Positions 18,869-29,239 of a stretch of DNA of 64,000 nucleotides are shown one piece after another. The notes below the pieces were generated by a model. It was given only the letters and a program-made list of their open reading frames with translations, was not told the origin of the DNA and did not search any database. This stretch comes from Tricholoma matsutake (Eukaryota; Basidiomycota; Agaricomycetes; Agaricales; Tricholomataceae). The translations under genes and the position numbers were made by a program. Each line of letters begins with the position of its first letter. The first letter of the stretch is position 1. The stretch is from positions 7,316,001-7,380,000 of the forward strand of contig AP026538.1 in the NCBI GenBank assembly GCA_026075535.2, given 5' to 3'.

Positions 18869-19562
18869 CACCGTCATCCTCGAGGTCCTCGGAGACAGCC
18901 ACGCCGCAACCAATAGGGGAACTCCCCTCCACAACCATGCCCACCAAATAATTGGTGGCCGATATCGGGATAGTGACATTTTGTCGCTTCCCTCCACCTT
19001 CCCCCTGCTGCAGGGGGGACGTTGTCATCGAGTGCATGTACATGTCGGCATTTGCTCGAAGGGGGACCTCAGCCCCCTGCCTACGGTAGTTCCGGTGAAT
19101 AACCAGGTGAACAACCAGCTACCACATCTCTGTCACTCGTGCGCAAATACGGTGATGGTCCACCCCATTCGTCTGGGGTGGTCAATCCTCGCTGGCTGGA
19201 AGTAGGCTATCGGTTATTCCTCCCGCAAGGGGGGATTTACGGTGAATTGACACCACTGCACCTGATCTGACTTTGGTTGGATATGTGGCCGGGGGACCGG
19301 TTGGTACCAGTGGGTGACCTAATGGCTAGCTTCGGGAGGGGGAGGCTTCCCCTCCGGATTATTGCCTTTCCTGGCTGAGAGGCCAACATCTGTGGCACTG
19401 CCCGCCTAAAGTGGCTGAAACGAGGACCTGGGTGGGAGATGGGCGAGGGGAATGCGTAGATATAGTAGTACCCTAGTTTGTACCCTGCTCCATGGACTGC
19501 GATCGAGCCCCGCGTTATAAATTGTTGACCCAAAAAAAAAAAAAAAAAAGATCGACATCCCT

Positions 19563-21576
19563 GCTGATTTCGCTTCTTCTGAAGAGTTTCATGATGGGTG
19601 TCAGATATAATGCTGATAAGACTGGGGATAGGGCAGAGCCCTGTCCCACTCCCACGTCGGCTGCAAAGGAGCCAGACGAGAAAGCGTTCCATTTGTAGGT
19701 CGTCTTGCGACCGACCAAGTATGAACGGAAGAAGTTCACTACTTGCACAGGGAACCCCAACCGAGAGATAATCTCCAACAGAACCTGGTGGTTCAAGGAG
19801 GGGAAGAATTGAGCGATGTCAAAGGCGACAACGCTCGTTTTGAGTCCTTTAGCCCATCCTGCCCTGACCAGGTGGGTGAGGTAGATTCCTGCGTCCTCAG
19901 TGGAACGCTGGGCGACGCCCCCAAACTGGTTTTGCTCGAAGGCCTCGTGTGCGACACCATCGAATTGCAGTCATCTAGACAGCATTTTTTCGACTAATTT
20001 GCCCAGAGTGTTCAGCAGCACGATGGGTCTGAACGACTTAGGGGTAGAGTAATTGGGTTTCCCTGGTTTCGGGATAATGACCGACAGGGATTCCTTGAAG
20101 TGAGCTGGCCAGTGGCCAGCGGTGATGCACACCTCAGCAATGCGGGTGATGAGCCCTGCCACTCCTGGGTTGCTACACCAGTGTTTTAGGTGCGACCACA
20201 TAACATGATCGGGGCCTGGAGCGGAACGGGAAGAGCACACATTTAGCGCTTCTTTCATTTCCATAACGGAGAACGGGATCCAGGCCCTTTCAGGCACTGG
20301 ATCAAGTCCATCAAGAATGCTTAGATCGACTACTCGATCAGAGGCCGCGTTATAGGACCCATCTAGGGCAGCCCAGAGAGAATCCAGATTGTTGCAAGGT
20401 TCTCCCCGATAGGAAATGGCCTCGTATGACGGGAGGTTGCGTTGACGAGTCCAAGACATAAGGTCCCAGGGTCGCCTGTTCATCGTAGCCACTTCTTGGA
20501 TACGGTCATCGAAGAAATCACGCTTTGCATGTCGCATGACTTTCCTATACTGCCTCCAATCCTCCCCATCTCAGGAGGCCCTGTAAGCATCTAGAGCACC
20601 GCTGCACTCGTCTGTCCACCAGCCTTTGGACGACTTGCCGAGGCGAGATTCCTTGGCATGGTTTTCCCATGCCTCATTTAAAATTGCCGATATCGCCGAA
20701 ACGACATCATTGATTTCCGCCGATGTATCTCCGTGCCAATCTAGCCACAGAGGAGACAGCATCTCGATACGATGCTTCCTCCTCGGATCCTTTCTTGATG
20801 GACCACTTGGTGACCGGAACCAGAGATCCCGGGCCAGGTAGTACTAATGTCAGGGGAGCGTGGTCAGACGTCCCCCTGGCTTCAGGTATGATCTCGCAGT
20901 ACAGTACAAATCTAAGATCTGTAGGTATGAACATCAGGTCGATCACCGTGGGGTGAAGGCCCTGTTGTGGGGGGAAGTGGGTAGGGCCCTCCACTGTTGG
21001 TAGGGCTCTGGTCAGGCCTAATGCCATAGCCGTTTCCACTAAGTGGTCAGCATGGATGGAGTGTTCAGGCCCCTGGGGATCCCAGGAGGCGTGCCTCACA
21101 TTAAAATTGCCACACATGAAGTGTAACCATGGGATCACCATGACGTTCTCAAATAAGAGCATGATGGCCAAATGTTGGCTATCCGAGTAGACGTTAGCAA
21201 GTAACATGACGTCTTCCCCTATTCCCAATGAGAAAAGAAGGATGTCACGATCGTTGATCAGATCTCGTCTGAGACCTGGTCTTAGATTGGCGATGCTGTT
21301 CGCAAAGTAGACGGCAACGCGTGGAGGGGAGTCAATTCCCGATGGGCGCACTAAGGTTCCCCAATTTGGGCTCATTGGCGCGCCTATGACTTCTTCCCCA
21401 TCCCTATTGTGGGCAGAGGGGGCGTGTCTTATTAATCGCCAAGGAGGCTCTTGGATGAAAAGCAAATCATAATCATCTACGAATTCTGCCAGTAGAGAGT
21501 CCATGTAACCCCAATTTCGATTTACATTTTGACTAAATATACGTAACTGTGGGGTAGATCTAAGTCTGTCCCTCAT
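19563..21576 (-). pseudogene. LINE ORF2, endonuclease to RT motif B, LB segment
   Basis: ATG at 21576. The endonuclease motifs (IFSQNVNRNWGYMD, GNFNVRHASWDP, TVIDLMFIP, TSDHAPLT) are followed by the RT entry and FDIAQFFPS/GVGQGSALSP. Lesions: an 11-bp deletion near 20746 (frameshift), TGA at 20573-20571 and TGA at 19973-19971, both at Arg codons that are CGA in sister copies. The endonuclease motif GDFN is GNFN here. Clearly dead. Confidence 0.85.
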
Positions 21577-22214
21577 TTACGTTCGGCCACCGCGTCCTGC
21601 AGAATGGTAAGCAGGAGGGGAGCGAGAACTGCGTTTCGCACTCACCTCGTCGTAGCGAGCTTTGATCCAGTCACAGTCAAAGTGATGTCGCCAAAAATTA
21701 CACCAACGATCGTCAGATGCGTGATTCTTCTGGCAGTTGATGCATCTAACTGGGTGAGGACAGGCTGCCCCCTCTGGGGTAGCAGGAATGGGAGGGTTTG
21801 CTTTAGCGTTTCCCTTACAGCACCCTGCAAGGGCACGATGGTGCTCCTTATGGTGTGGGCCTGCACAGATCGGACACTTGGTCTGTGGAGCTCTGCATGC
21901 TGGGGTGGGGTGACCCCACTTCCAGCATCGTTGGCACAGGGGCAAACCAGGGTTCGCCCTGGCAGCCCTAACATAAGCAACGTAGCGTCCAAATTGGACA
22001 CCCCGACCGATAAGAGCCTTAGCTTGTGCACCGCTGACTGAGTCAGCGATGTTAAGGTATACGGTGCACGTATCCGACATCTTCGAATCACGTACTACGT
22101 GGGGGGGACTTGAAGGACTGTGAGGTCCGATATTCCGGACTTTCCCAGGTGTGCAATGATGACATCAGGCGTTAGCGCCTTGTCGGTGGCGATAAATGGC
22201 ACATCGACCAGCTT
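21577..22214 (-). pseudogene. LINE ORF1 C-terminal zinc-knuckle part, LB
   Basis: From the stop (21579-21577, abutting the ORF2 ATG) back to the Nf insertion. It contains CQRCWKWGHPTPAC, KCPICAGPH and CINCQKNH. A frameshift near 22090-22110 disrupts the VPPRVVRDS region. ORF1 resumes beyond Nf at 24485. Confidence 0.82.
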
Positions 22215-24470
22215 TTTTTTTTTTTTTTTTGGGTCAAAAATTTATAATGCGGGGCTCGATCGCAGTCCGCGGGTCAAGATACAAACAAGGTACTACTAAG
22301 ACTACGCATTCCCTATGCCCGCATCCCACACCAGGTCCCTTGCAGAAGCCACGTTACGGCGGGCGTACCAGCATTGTCCTCTCAGACAGGAAAGGCAATA
22401 ATCTGTAGGGGAGGGGCCCCCCCTACAAAGGCTAGCCGTTAGTTCGCCGTCTGGTGCTATCTCGGTCCCCCCGGCCACATATCGAACCGAAGTCAGATCA
22501 GGCGCAAGCAGTGTCAATTCACCGTAAGTCCTCCCTTGCGGGAAGAGTAACCGTCTTTCACCAGACAACGAGGATTGACCACCCCAGGTGAGTGAGGTGG
22601 ACCATCACTGTGTCCATGCACAAGTGACAGTGACGAGGCAGCTGGTTATTCACCGGAACTGCCGTAGCTGGTTATTCACCGGAGCTACTGTAGGTAGGGG
22701 GTCGAGGCCCCCCCCACGAGCAAATGCTATACTGAGCATGCACTCGGTGGCATCATCCCCCCCGCAGTGGGGGGAAGGTAAAGGGCGGCGACATATTGTC
22801 ACCACCCCGACAACAGCCCTGGTGGGCGGTGAAGAGAAGGGGGGTTCCCCTTCTTCAAGCTCGGCGTGGTCATTGGCAAGGCCCACGAGGACGACGACGC
22901 CGTTCCGGGGACAAGGGTTCCTCGGTTGGAGGCTCTGCCGCTGGTGGGGCAGACTGAGCCGCCTGCATCGCCGCATAGGAAGCCTGAAAGGCTGCCGGAG
23001 ACGTAAGGTCGAGGGGAGCCGATGCCGCACAAAGCGACTCCATCATGCTCCCTGAAAATCGCCAGGTGGTGGTGAAGAGCTCCCACGCCATCTGACGCCA
23101 AGAGTTCCTGTCGTTGAGAGGAACCGCGGACACTCGGACAGTACCTACAAAGGAGGTCATCATGAGCAGTAAATGTAACATGGCATCAGAGGTGGCTTCG
23201 ATTTCCAGCCTCTGATCCCTAGATAACGGCACTTTGTCCTCCACCAACTCAGGGATGGGGGCCAAGGCGGTGGTGGGGCAGTGGATGCCTCCGGATAAAG
23301 GAGCTCAGCGATGCCGAGCTCCTGTGAATATATATCCTCCTTTGGGAGGCTATGAACCCAGCGCTTGTGTTCGACGTCGACACCAAGTGCTCATCGTACA
23401 CGATCGATCGTTTTCCTCGAGGAAAGCCTAGGCCCCCCCTCAGCAAAAAGAAGAGCCTCTTGCATGGCAAGAGATTCGTCGTCATCATCATCGTTAGGGT
23501 CAGAGAGGTCTTCCCCAGCCCATAGATCTCTAGCTGCCTTGAAAGCAGCTGCTACCTCCGATTCGTCTTGCACGAACCGGGTGTCGTAGTCTTGGACGCC
23601 ATCATCAAAGATGTTGCCCATGATCAAAACGGGGTCGCGTAGACCCCGATGTGGTGGTTGACCTCTGGTTTGCCGTTTGGGCATTGAGAATGTGTGTATT
23701 AGTGCTAGTAGATGATGGTAAGAATCAAAATACGCAGCGTGGAATCGATAGCGGCTGGTCCCTTATCTACATTCCGGGTCCACCCGATACAGCCTCCAAA
23801 CGCTCCGAGGGGGCGAGCAAGCCGCACATCCTGCTGCCTAGTGGGAGAAGATCGAACCCGGGTCATACCACCCTAGAAGAGTGAGCACCGGAGGTAGAGG
23901 GATGGTGGTGAGAAGCGGCCACCAAGGTGTAGACCTAGCCACCAGGGGGCACCATCACCCGGCCCCTTTTAGCGATGGTGTATTCCAATGGGTAGTCAGT
24001 ATAGCATGTCTCTAGTAGTAGAAACTCACAGAGCATGGAGGCTGGAAGCCTCCCAGACGACCAGCAGTCCAGTGATAATGTCCCTCCTCCCTAAGCCAGA
24101 CCTCCCCCACCTAGACGAGTGTGACGACTTGGGCAAGCATTGAAGCAGGCATCCCACACCCACTCTAAGCCCCCAGAGGGACCTAGACTACGTTTTCATA
24201 GACAACACTCACCTAGTCAGGATCCTCGAAGCCCAGGAGAACGAGACGAATAGCAGCCATTGTCAAAAACAATGACCGGGACATCCACAGAGATCGGATG
24301 GATGGATCTCTTAGCAAATCAGGGCAAGCCTGGAGACGCCGAGAGCGTTCGTGATGGTGAAATCCGATTGAAAATCGGACGAAAATTGGAGTCTCGACGT
24401 TGCTACCAACATCGAGCAGGAGTGTTTACCACTGTTTATGGTGGTTGTAACAAGTCAAGGAGCGGCGTCG
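22215..24470 (-). mobile_element. N element copy Nf (type IV)
   Basis: Poly(A) at 22215-22230 (T on plus), 5' end near 24463 with seven extra bases. The 14-bp target duplication ACATCGACCAGCTT occurs at 22201-22214 and 24471-24484. Its 3' end (TTTTTGACCC) is closer to the LINE tail than that of other N copies, and its 3' region is the most diverged of the set. Confidence 0.9.
22870..23684 (-). pseudogene. N-element protein, type IV, two frameshifts (Nf)
   Basis: ATG at 23684 (MPKRQTRGQPPHRGL). The frame breaks near 23395 after TIDRV, continues in another frame with HKRW and SQELGIAELLYPEA, then shifts again near 23265 before IPELVEDKVPLS. The C-terminal block ends RRRRPRGPCQ. Clear homology to types I and II in all conserved blocks, but no continuous protein. 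Confidence 0.75.
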
Positions 24471-24541
24471 ACATCGACCAGCTTAAGGTACGATGTGGAC
24501 GTGGGTAACGCGAAAGGGAACGCCTTGTGGGCAGCCTCCTT
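24471..24541 (-). pseudogene. LINE ORF1 sliver between Nf and LE (LB)
   Basis: Seventy bases of LB ORF1 (around the KLVDV and KAFPFAL residues). The first 14 bases duplicate the Nf target and the last 14 bases (24528-24541) are the left copy of the LE target duplication. Confidence 0.7.
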
Positions 24542-25078
24542 TTTTTTTTTTTTTGGGTCAAAAGTTTATAATGCGGTGCCCGATCGCAGTCCGCGGTAGA
24601 GACATACAAACGAAGTACACTACGCCCAGCCCAAGTCCTCCTCCTGCTGATCTTCACACCAACCACCTGGATAGCTGCAACGACCACTAAGGGGGCCCCC
24701 TTTATCGAGTAAACGGACTTGCCAGTGGTGGTGTACCGACAACCCGAGCTTGACGATGTCGTGTTCCCCAAATCCCTACGGGTATGTGTGCAAGATTCAG
24801 GGGATACTGCCGCCCCGACGTGAGCCTCTCAGCTCGGAAAGGAAAGCGTAGTCAGCGTCGAAGCTGTAACGCATAACTGACAGTGGATCTGAAAGCACTC
24901 AGGCGCCTCCCCGACCCAGTATCTAGTTTTGTGTCCCCCCTCCCTGACAGTCACTCCTGAACACGGGTGGGCCCCCTTTATGAGGGTTAATGGACTCGTC
25001 TGGTGCCCCACAGCCACCCCGACATACCAATAACACTAGCCAGAACCAGATGGGGGTCATACGCCCTGCGCGCACAAC

Positions 25079-25275
25079 CTATCCTGGATCCCACGCAAGT
25101 GAGTTGAACGACCCTAGAGCTGGGTTATTGTCCATAAATTCGTGGAAGCCTTCGACGGTGTCGGGGCTTGCACGAGTTTCTTTGCGATCCACCCTGGGGC
25201 AGACGCGTAGTAAGTGGTCCCGAGTTTGGATCTCGGGACTGAGACACCAACATTGGTATTCCCCGTCAAGGGATA
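25079..25275 (-). pseudogene. LINE ORF2 C-terminal fragment, LE
   Basis: About 66 codons ending DPG-stop (25081-25079), including the C-terminal Cys/His motif of L ORF2 in the form CWCLSPEIQTRDHLLRVCP-like. Cut at 25275 by the Ng poly(A). Confidence 0.75.
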
Positions 25276-27526
25276 TTTTTTTTTTTTTTTTGGATCAGAA
25301 TTTATATAACGCAGGGCTCGAACGCAGTCCGCGGAGCAGGGTACAAACTTGGGTACTACTTTATCTACGCGTTCCCCTTGCCCATCTCCCACTCAGGTCC
25401 CCGTTTTAGCCACTTTAGGCAGGCAGTGCCACAGACGTTGGCCTCTCAGCCAGGAAAGGCAATAATCTGGAGGGGGGCCCCCCCTCCCGAAGCTAGCCAT
25501 TAACTCGTCCACCAGTGCAGAACGGTCCCCCAGCCACATATCCAACCGAAGTCAGATCAGGCACGGCCATGTTAATTCACTGTAAATCCCCCCTTGCGGG
25601 AGGAATAACCGTCTGCATGCTCCTGGCCAGCGAGGATTGACCACCCCAGACGAATGAGGTGGACCATCACCGCGCTCCCGCACGAGTGACAGAGATGTGG
25701 TAGCTGGTTGTTCACCTGGTTATTCACCGGAACTACCGTGGATAGGGGGCCAAGGCCCTCTTCGAGTAGATGCCGTCGAGGGCATACGCTCAGTAACAAC
25801 GTCCCCCCTGCAGCGGGGAGAAGGTAGAGGGAAGCGACAAACTGCCACTATCCCGATATCAGCCACCAACTAATTGGTGGGAGTAGATGTGGGGGGGTGA
25901 CACCCCCCTTTCAGTAGCGGCGCTGCTGTGCTTGAGGACCTTGAGGACAGCGGCGTCGTGATGAGGACGAGGGTTCCCCATGATGGAGCTCTGCATGAGC
26001 TGCCTGCCTAGCCGCATAGGAAGCCCTGAAGGCTGCCGGTGACGTGAGGTCGAGAGGCAATCCGGCAGCTGCTAGTTCTGCCGACATTTGCTCAGACAAT
26101 CGCCAGGTGGTTGTGAATAGTTCCCATGCCATCTGGCGCCATGCATTCCTCTCTATGAGCGGAACGGCGGATACGCGGACGGTACCGACGAAAATCGTCA
26201 TAGCCTCCAGTAAGTGTAGAAAGCCATGAGAGGCGGATGTTATTTCCACCCTCTCATCTCTCGACAACGGAGGCTCATCCTCCACCAACTCTGGGATGGC
26301 GGATGAACCCGGTGATGTGGGGAGGGGCGGCGCAGATTGCTCCTGCTGCCCCTCTGGATAGAGGAGCTCAGCGATGCCGAGCTCTTGATTGTTGTTGGCC
26401 TCGAGCCCAAGCTTGAGAGCCAGATCATGCACCTCATCGGCTATCACTTGTGATGCCAAGAAGCGGTTTATCGTCTCCTGCGAGGCTAGCTCGGTGAGAC
26501 CTGGAATGAATTTGACGTCCCCGCTGTTGGCAGAGCCGTCATCGTCGTCTGGCAGGTCGGAGGAGTCATCCTCCGCCCAAAGATTGTGGAACTGGTTAGC
26601 CACATCAGAGTCCCATCCGCTCAAGGAGACGTGCCCGAACTCTGGGAGGTAGTTGTCATCGAAGTCTGCAAAGTCGGCATTTGTGTATAAGAGGGGGTCG
26701 CCATGCGCCGCCTGGTGTCGAGTTCGCGCTCCACGGTTTGTAGAGGGCATTGAGGATGATTTAGCACAAGTAGATGACAGTAGAAGTCAAGGTATGTAGC
26801 ATGATAACAATAACAGACGGTCCCTTATCTCAATTCCAGGTCCACCCGACACAGCCTCCAGACGCTCCGAGGGGGCAGGCAGGCCGCAAATCCTGCTGCC
26901 GATTGGGAGGGACGATTGAACCCGGTTCCAAACACCTCAAGGGTGTGAGTGCCGGAGGTAAAGAGTCGGTGGTGAATAGCGGCCACCAGAGCATCAACCT
27001 AGCCACCAGGGGGCACCATCGCCCGGCCCCTTTTAACGATGGTGTATTCCAATAGGTAGTCAGTGTAGCAGGTCTCTAGATGTAGAAACTCATGCAGCAT
27101 GGAGGTAGGAAGCCTCCCAGACGGCCCACAATCCAGTGAATATGTCCCTCCTCCTGAGCCAGACCTCCCCCAGCTAAACGAATGTGACGACTTGGGCGAG
27201 CATTGAAGTAGGCATCCCACACCCACTCTAAGCCCCTATAGGGGCCCAGACTACTCTTTCATTGCCAACACTCACCTAACTAGGATCCTCGAAGCCCAGG
27301 AGAGCGAGACGAATAGCAGACACTGTCAGAAACAGTGCCCGAGGCATCCACAGAGATCGGATGGACGGACCTCTTAGCAAATCAGGGCAGGCCTGGAGAT
27401 GCCGAGAGCGTTCGTGATGGTGAAATCCGATCGAAAATTGGACGAAAATTGAAGTGTCGATGTCGTGAGCAACGTTGAGCAGAGGTGTTTACCACTGTTT
27501 ATTGTGGTTGTAACAAGTCAAGGAGC
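25276..27526 (-). mobile_element. N element copy Ng (type II, complete)
   Basis: Poly(A) 25276-25291, tail CTGATCC, 5' end 27526. Full length, but its flanks are different parts of L: ORF2 end on the left, ORF1 on the right, with no target duplication. Either two N copies in one LINE recombined and deleted the middle, or reverse transcription jumped templates at both N ends. Confidence 0.85.
25911..26750 (-). CDS. N-element protein, type II (279 aa)
   Basis: The only full-length type II frame in the window. Starts MPSTNRGARTRHQ; residues 20-75 are acidic (FADFDDNYLPEFGH, DDSSDLPDDDDGS). The conserved helical block includes ERNAWRQMAWELFTTTWRLS, and the tail is SSRRRCPQGPQAQQRRY. Compared with type I the first half is only weakly similar while the second half is close. 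This suggests a fast-evolving acidic arm on a constrained core. Function unknown. Confidence 0.75.
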   Translation of the reverse strand: MPSTNRGARTRHQAAHGDPLLYTNADFADFDDNYLPEFGHVSLSGWDSDVANQFHNLWAEDDSSDLPDDDDGSANSGDVKFIPGLTELASQETINRFLASQVIADEVHDLALKLGLEANNNQELGIAELLYPEGQQEQSAPPLPTSPGSSAIPELVEDEPPLSRDERVEITSASHGFLHLLEAMTIFVGTVRVSAVPLIERNAWRQMAWELFTTTWRLSEQMSAELAAAGLPLDLTSPAAFRASYAARQAAHAELHHGEPSSSSRRRCPQGPQAQQRRY

Positions 27527-27530
27527 TCAG

Positions 27531-28230
27531 GGGGGGGGGGGCATTGCCCATCCCATCCCTCCAGGTACTCCGTCCTTGGGACGTCGTTAGGATCATTAGT
27601 GACAGTGCCCGACCTAGGTCGTTTACTGCCCCCAGCCATTCTATCTATAGCACCCCGGAGCGTAGCGCTTCCAGAGTTGCGATCGAGGCTGGCCTCGGCA
27701 GCTGCTGCCAGCACCGAGCCCAGTTGTTCAGCGATGAGCTGCCGTTCTTCAGCAGTCGGTCGATTAGATCCCGTCCTGTTGAGGACAACTCGGAATCCTT
27801 GTGCATATTCTCCCAGGTCTTTGGAGAAGGTCTGGGGTCCACTCCAGTCGTCGCTAGCCATCTCCGTGTCCTGAATGACGTGGGAGGAGAGATTGTCAGC
27901 CACTTCATCAGCCCACAAAGCAGGTGTAGAAGGGGTAGCCGGAGGTGCAGGAGACGCAGTTGCATCCCTGGAAGATAGCGCTGGCATGCTGAAACGCTGT
28001 GCTCGCGGAGTGACTATGCCCACCCCATAGGGGGAGGGGGTTGGAGATCCTCTTTGAGTCCTGTGAGGGCCCACTGAGGGTGCATTCTGTGTGGATCTGC
28101 GGCTCGAGGAGAGCCACAGGGAATCAATTGGGTCGTCGCCAGGAGTTCTGGGTGTACCGGATCTGGAAGGTCTCCCCTCGTCCATCGCTTCACCCGATCT
28201 CCCCCCTCTTCTAGAATATGTATCTGACAT
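27531..28230 (-). pseudogene. LINE ORF1 N-terminal part, LE
   Basis: ATG at 28230 (MSDTYSRRGGRSGEAMDEG). The Ser/Pro/Arg-rich arm and the SDDWSGPQTF region remain. The frame is truncated at a G-run (27530-27540) by Ng before the zinc knuckles. Open up to the break. Confidence 0.8.
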
Positions 28231-28355
28231 GCGTTGGTAAGACGCTAGTTATACCGGATCGCGGGGATCAAGGACGGATTGAGCTGCAAAAGTTGAAAAT
28301 GGTGTCAACGAAGTTTTTTGTGGCTGTGCACATCGCGGTAAGAAGACAAGAAGCG
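28231..28355 (-). other. LINE 5'UTR, LE
   Basis: The full ~125 nt 5'UTR up to the terminal CGCTTCTTGTC (28355). It is followed upstream by RT-coding sequence rather than by the target site, which is the anomaly in this insertion. Confidence 0.75.
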
Positions 28356-28555
28356 CGAGAAGTTTACTACTTGCACAGGGAACCCCGACCGTGAGATGAT
28401 CTCCAACAGAACCTGGTGGTTCAAGGAGGGGAAGAATTGAGCGATGTCGAAAGTGACAACACTCGTTTTGAGCCCTTTAGCCCATCCTGCTCTGACCAGG
28501 TGAGTAAGGTAGATTCCTGCATCCTCAGTGGAACGCTGGGCGACACCTCCGAACT
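28356..28555 (-). pseudogene. LINE RT fragment upstream of LE 5' end
   Basis: About 200 bp of ORF2 (FGGVAQRSTEDAGIYLTHLV to SRSGFPVQVVNF, including FDIAQFFPS), in the same orientation as LE, joined to the LINE 5' terminus and still inside the LE target duplication. It fits a 5' transduction or a jump onto a second L RNA. Confidence 0.8.
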
Positions 28556-29239
28556 TGGGCAGCCTCCTTGAAACAACGAAGGTCCTCCTCAGAGGCGACA
28601 ACGTCTGTAGCCACTGATAGATTACCAGCGTGCATTGATGCGGACTGGGCCACTAGCTTAGAGTGGTGCAGTCCGAGAGTGACTCGGACGTGGTCCAAGA
28701 AATCAGCAGGGTTCATCTCCACCCCGAGGGGGGGACAAACGTAGACCAGGACCTGTCGTCTCGACGGTCCGTGGACAGTAGGTGAGGGCTTTGCAGCCTT
28801 CGGTTTGGGTGGGCCAACATGCTGCTGTATGTCCGCCAGCTTGTCGGTTGGAAGTTCAGGGAAGGCCTTGGCTAGTCACACAAGGCCGTCCATGGAAGTG
28901 TTAGGTGCTCGCCCCCCAGGGAAGCGAGCAACCTGAGCAAAGGTCCCCCTGCCCGAAGGCCTGGTGGACCAGTTCACAGGGGGAGGTGGTCCTCGACCCC
29001 ATGATGAAGAGACACACCCTGCTGGGGGTTTAGGAAGAGGTCAAGCCCCTTTTGGGCCTCGAGTCCTCGCTGATTTGTGAGGGGGGGGGCGTTGCCCATC
29101 CCATCCCTCCAGGTACTCCATCCTTGGGACGTCGTTAGGATCGTTAGTGACAGTGCCCGACCTAGGTCGTTTTATAGCACCCCGGAGCGTAGTGCTTCCA
29201 GAGTTGCGATCAAGGCCAGCCTCGGCAGCCGCTGCCAGC
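28556..29239 (-). pseudogene. LINE ORF1 middle part, LB end
   Basis: Reads through the junction that is broken in LA and LG: NPADFLDHVRVTLGLHHSK then LVAQSASMHAGNLSV, showing that ORF1 is one continuous protein. Further 5' it carries point lesions and a ~21-bp deletion near 29174. It stops at 29239, directly joined to LD ORF2. Confidence 0.8.

Larger units (their letters stand above)
15402..19549 (+). mobile_element. N element copy Nd (type II), split by Ne
   Basis: 5' end at about 15406 after four extra bases; poly(A) 19532-19549. The target duplication GATCGACATCCCT is present at 15389-15401 and 19550-19562. Own sequence is 15402-16858 and 18738-19549. It sits antisense in LB ORF2. The H5 stem is CACTGT/ACAGTG. 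Confidence 0.9.
24542..28555 (-). mobile_element. Chimeric LINE insertion LE (with Ng inside)
   Basis: Bounded by the 14-bp duplication TGGGCAGCCTCCTT at 24528-24541 and 28556-28569, so the whole block is one insertion or grew from one. From 3' to 5': L 3'UTR and ORF2 end (24542-25275), a full N element Ng, L ORF1 N-terminus and 5'UTR (27527-28355), then 200 bp of RT sequence (28356-28555) upstream of the L 5' end. More than 4 kb of LINE between ORF1 and the ORF2 end is missing. Confidence 0.82.
9014..29239 (-). mobile_element. LINE copy LB, interrupted by six nested insertions
   Basis: The poly(A) lies at 9014-9029 (as T on the plus strand) inside the gypsy fragment. Own sequence is at 9014-9610 (3'UTR and ORF2 end), 11558-12582, 14812-15401, 19550-22214, 24471-24541 and 28556-29239. 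The gaps hold LC+Nb, Nc, Nd(+Ne), Nf and LE(+Ng). The copy ends abruptly inside ORF1 at 29239, where it joins ORF2 of LD, so its 5' end is lost. It carries many stops and small deletions and is one of the older copies. Confidence 0.88.
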
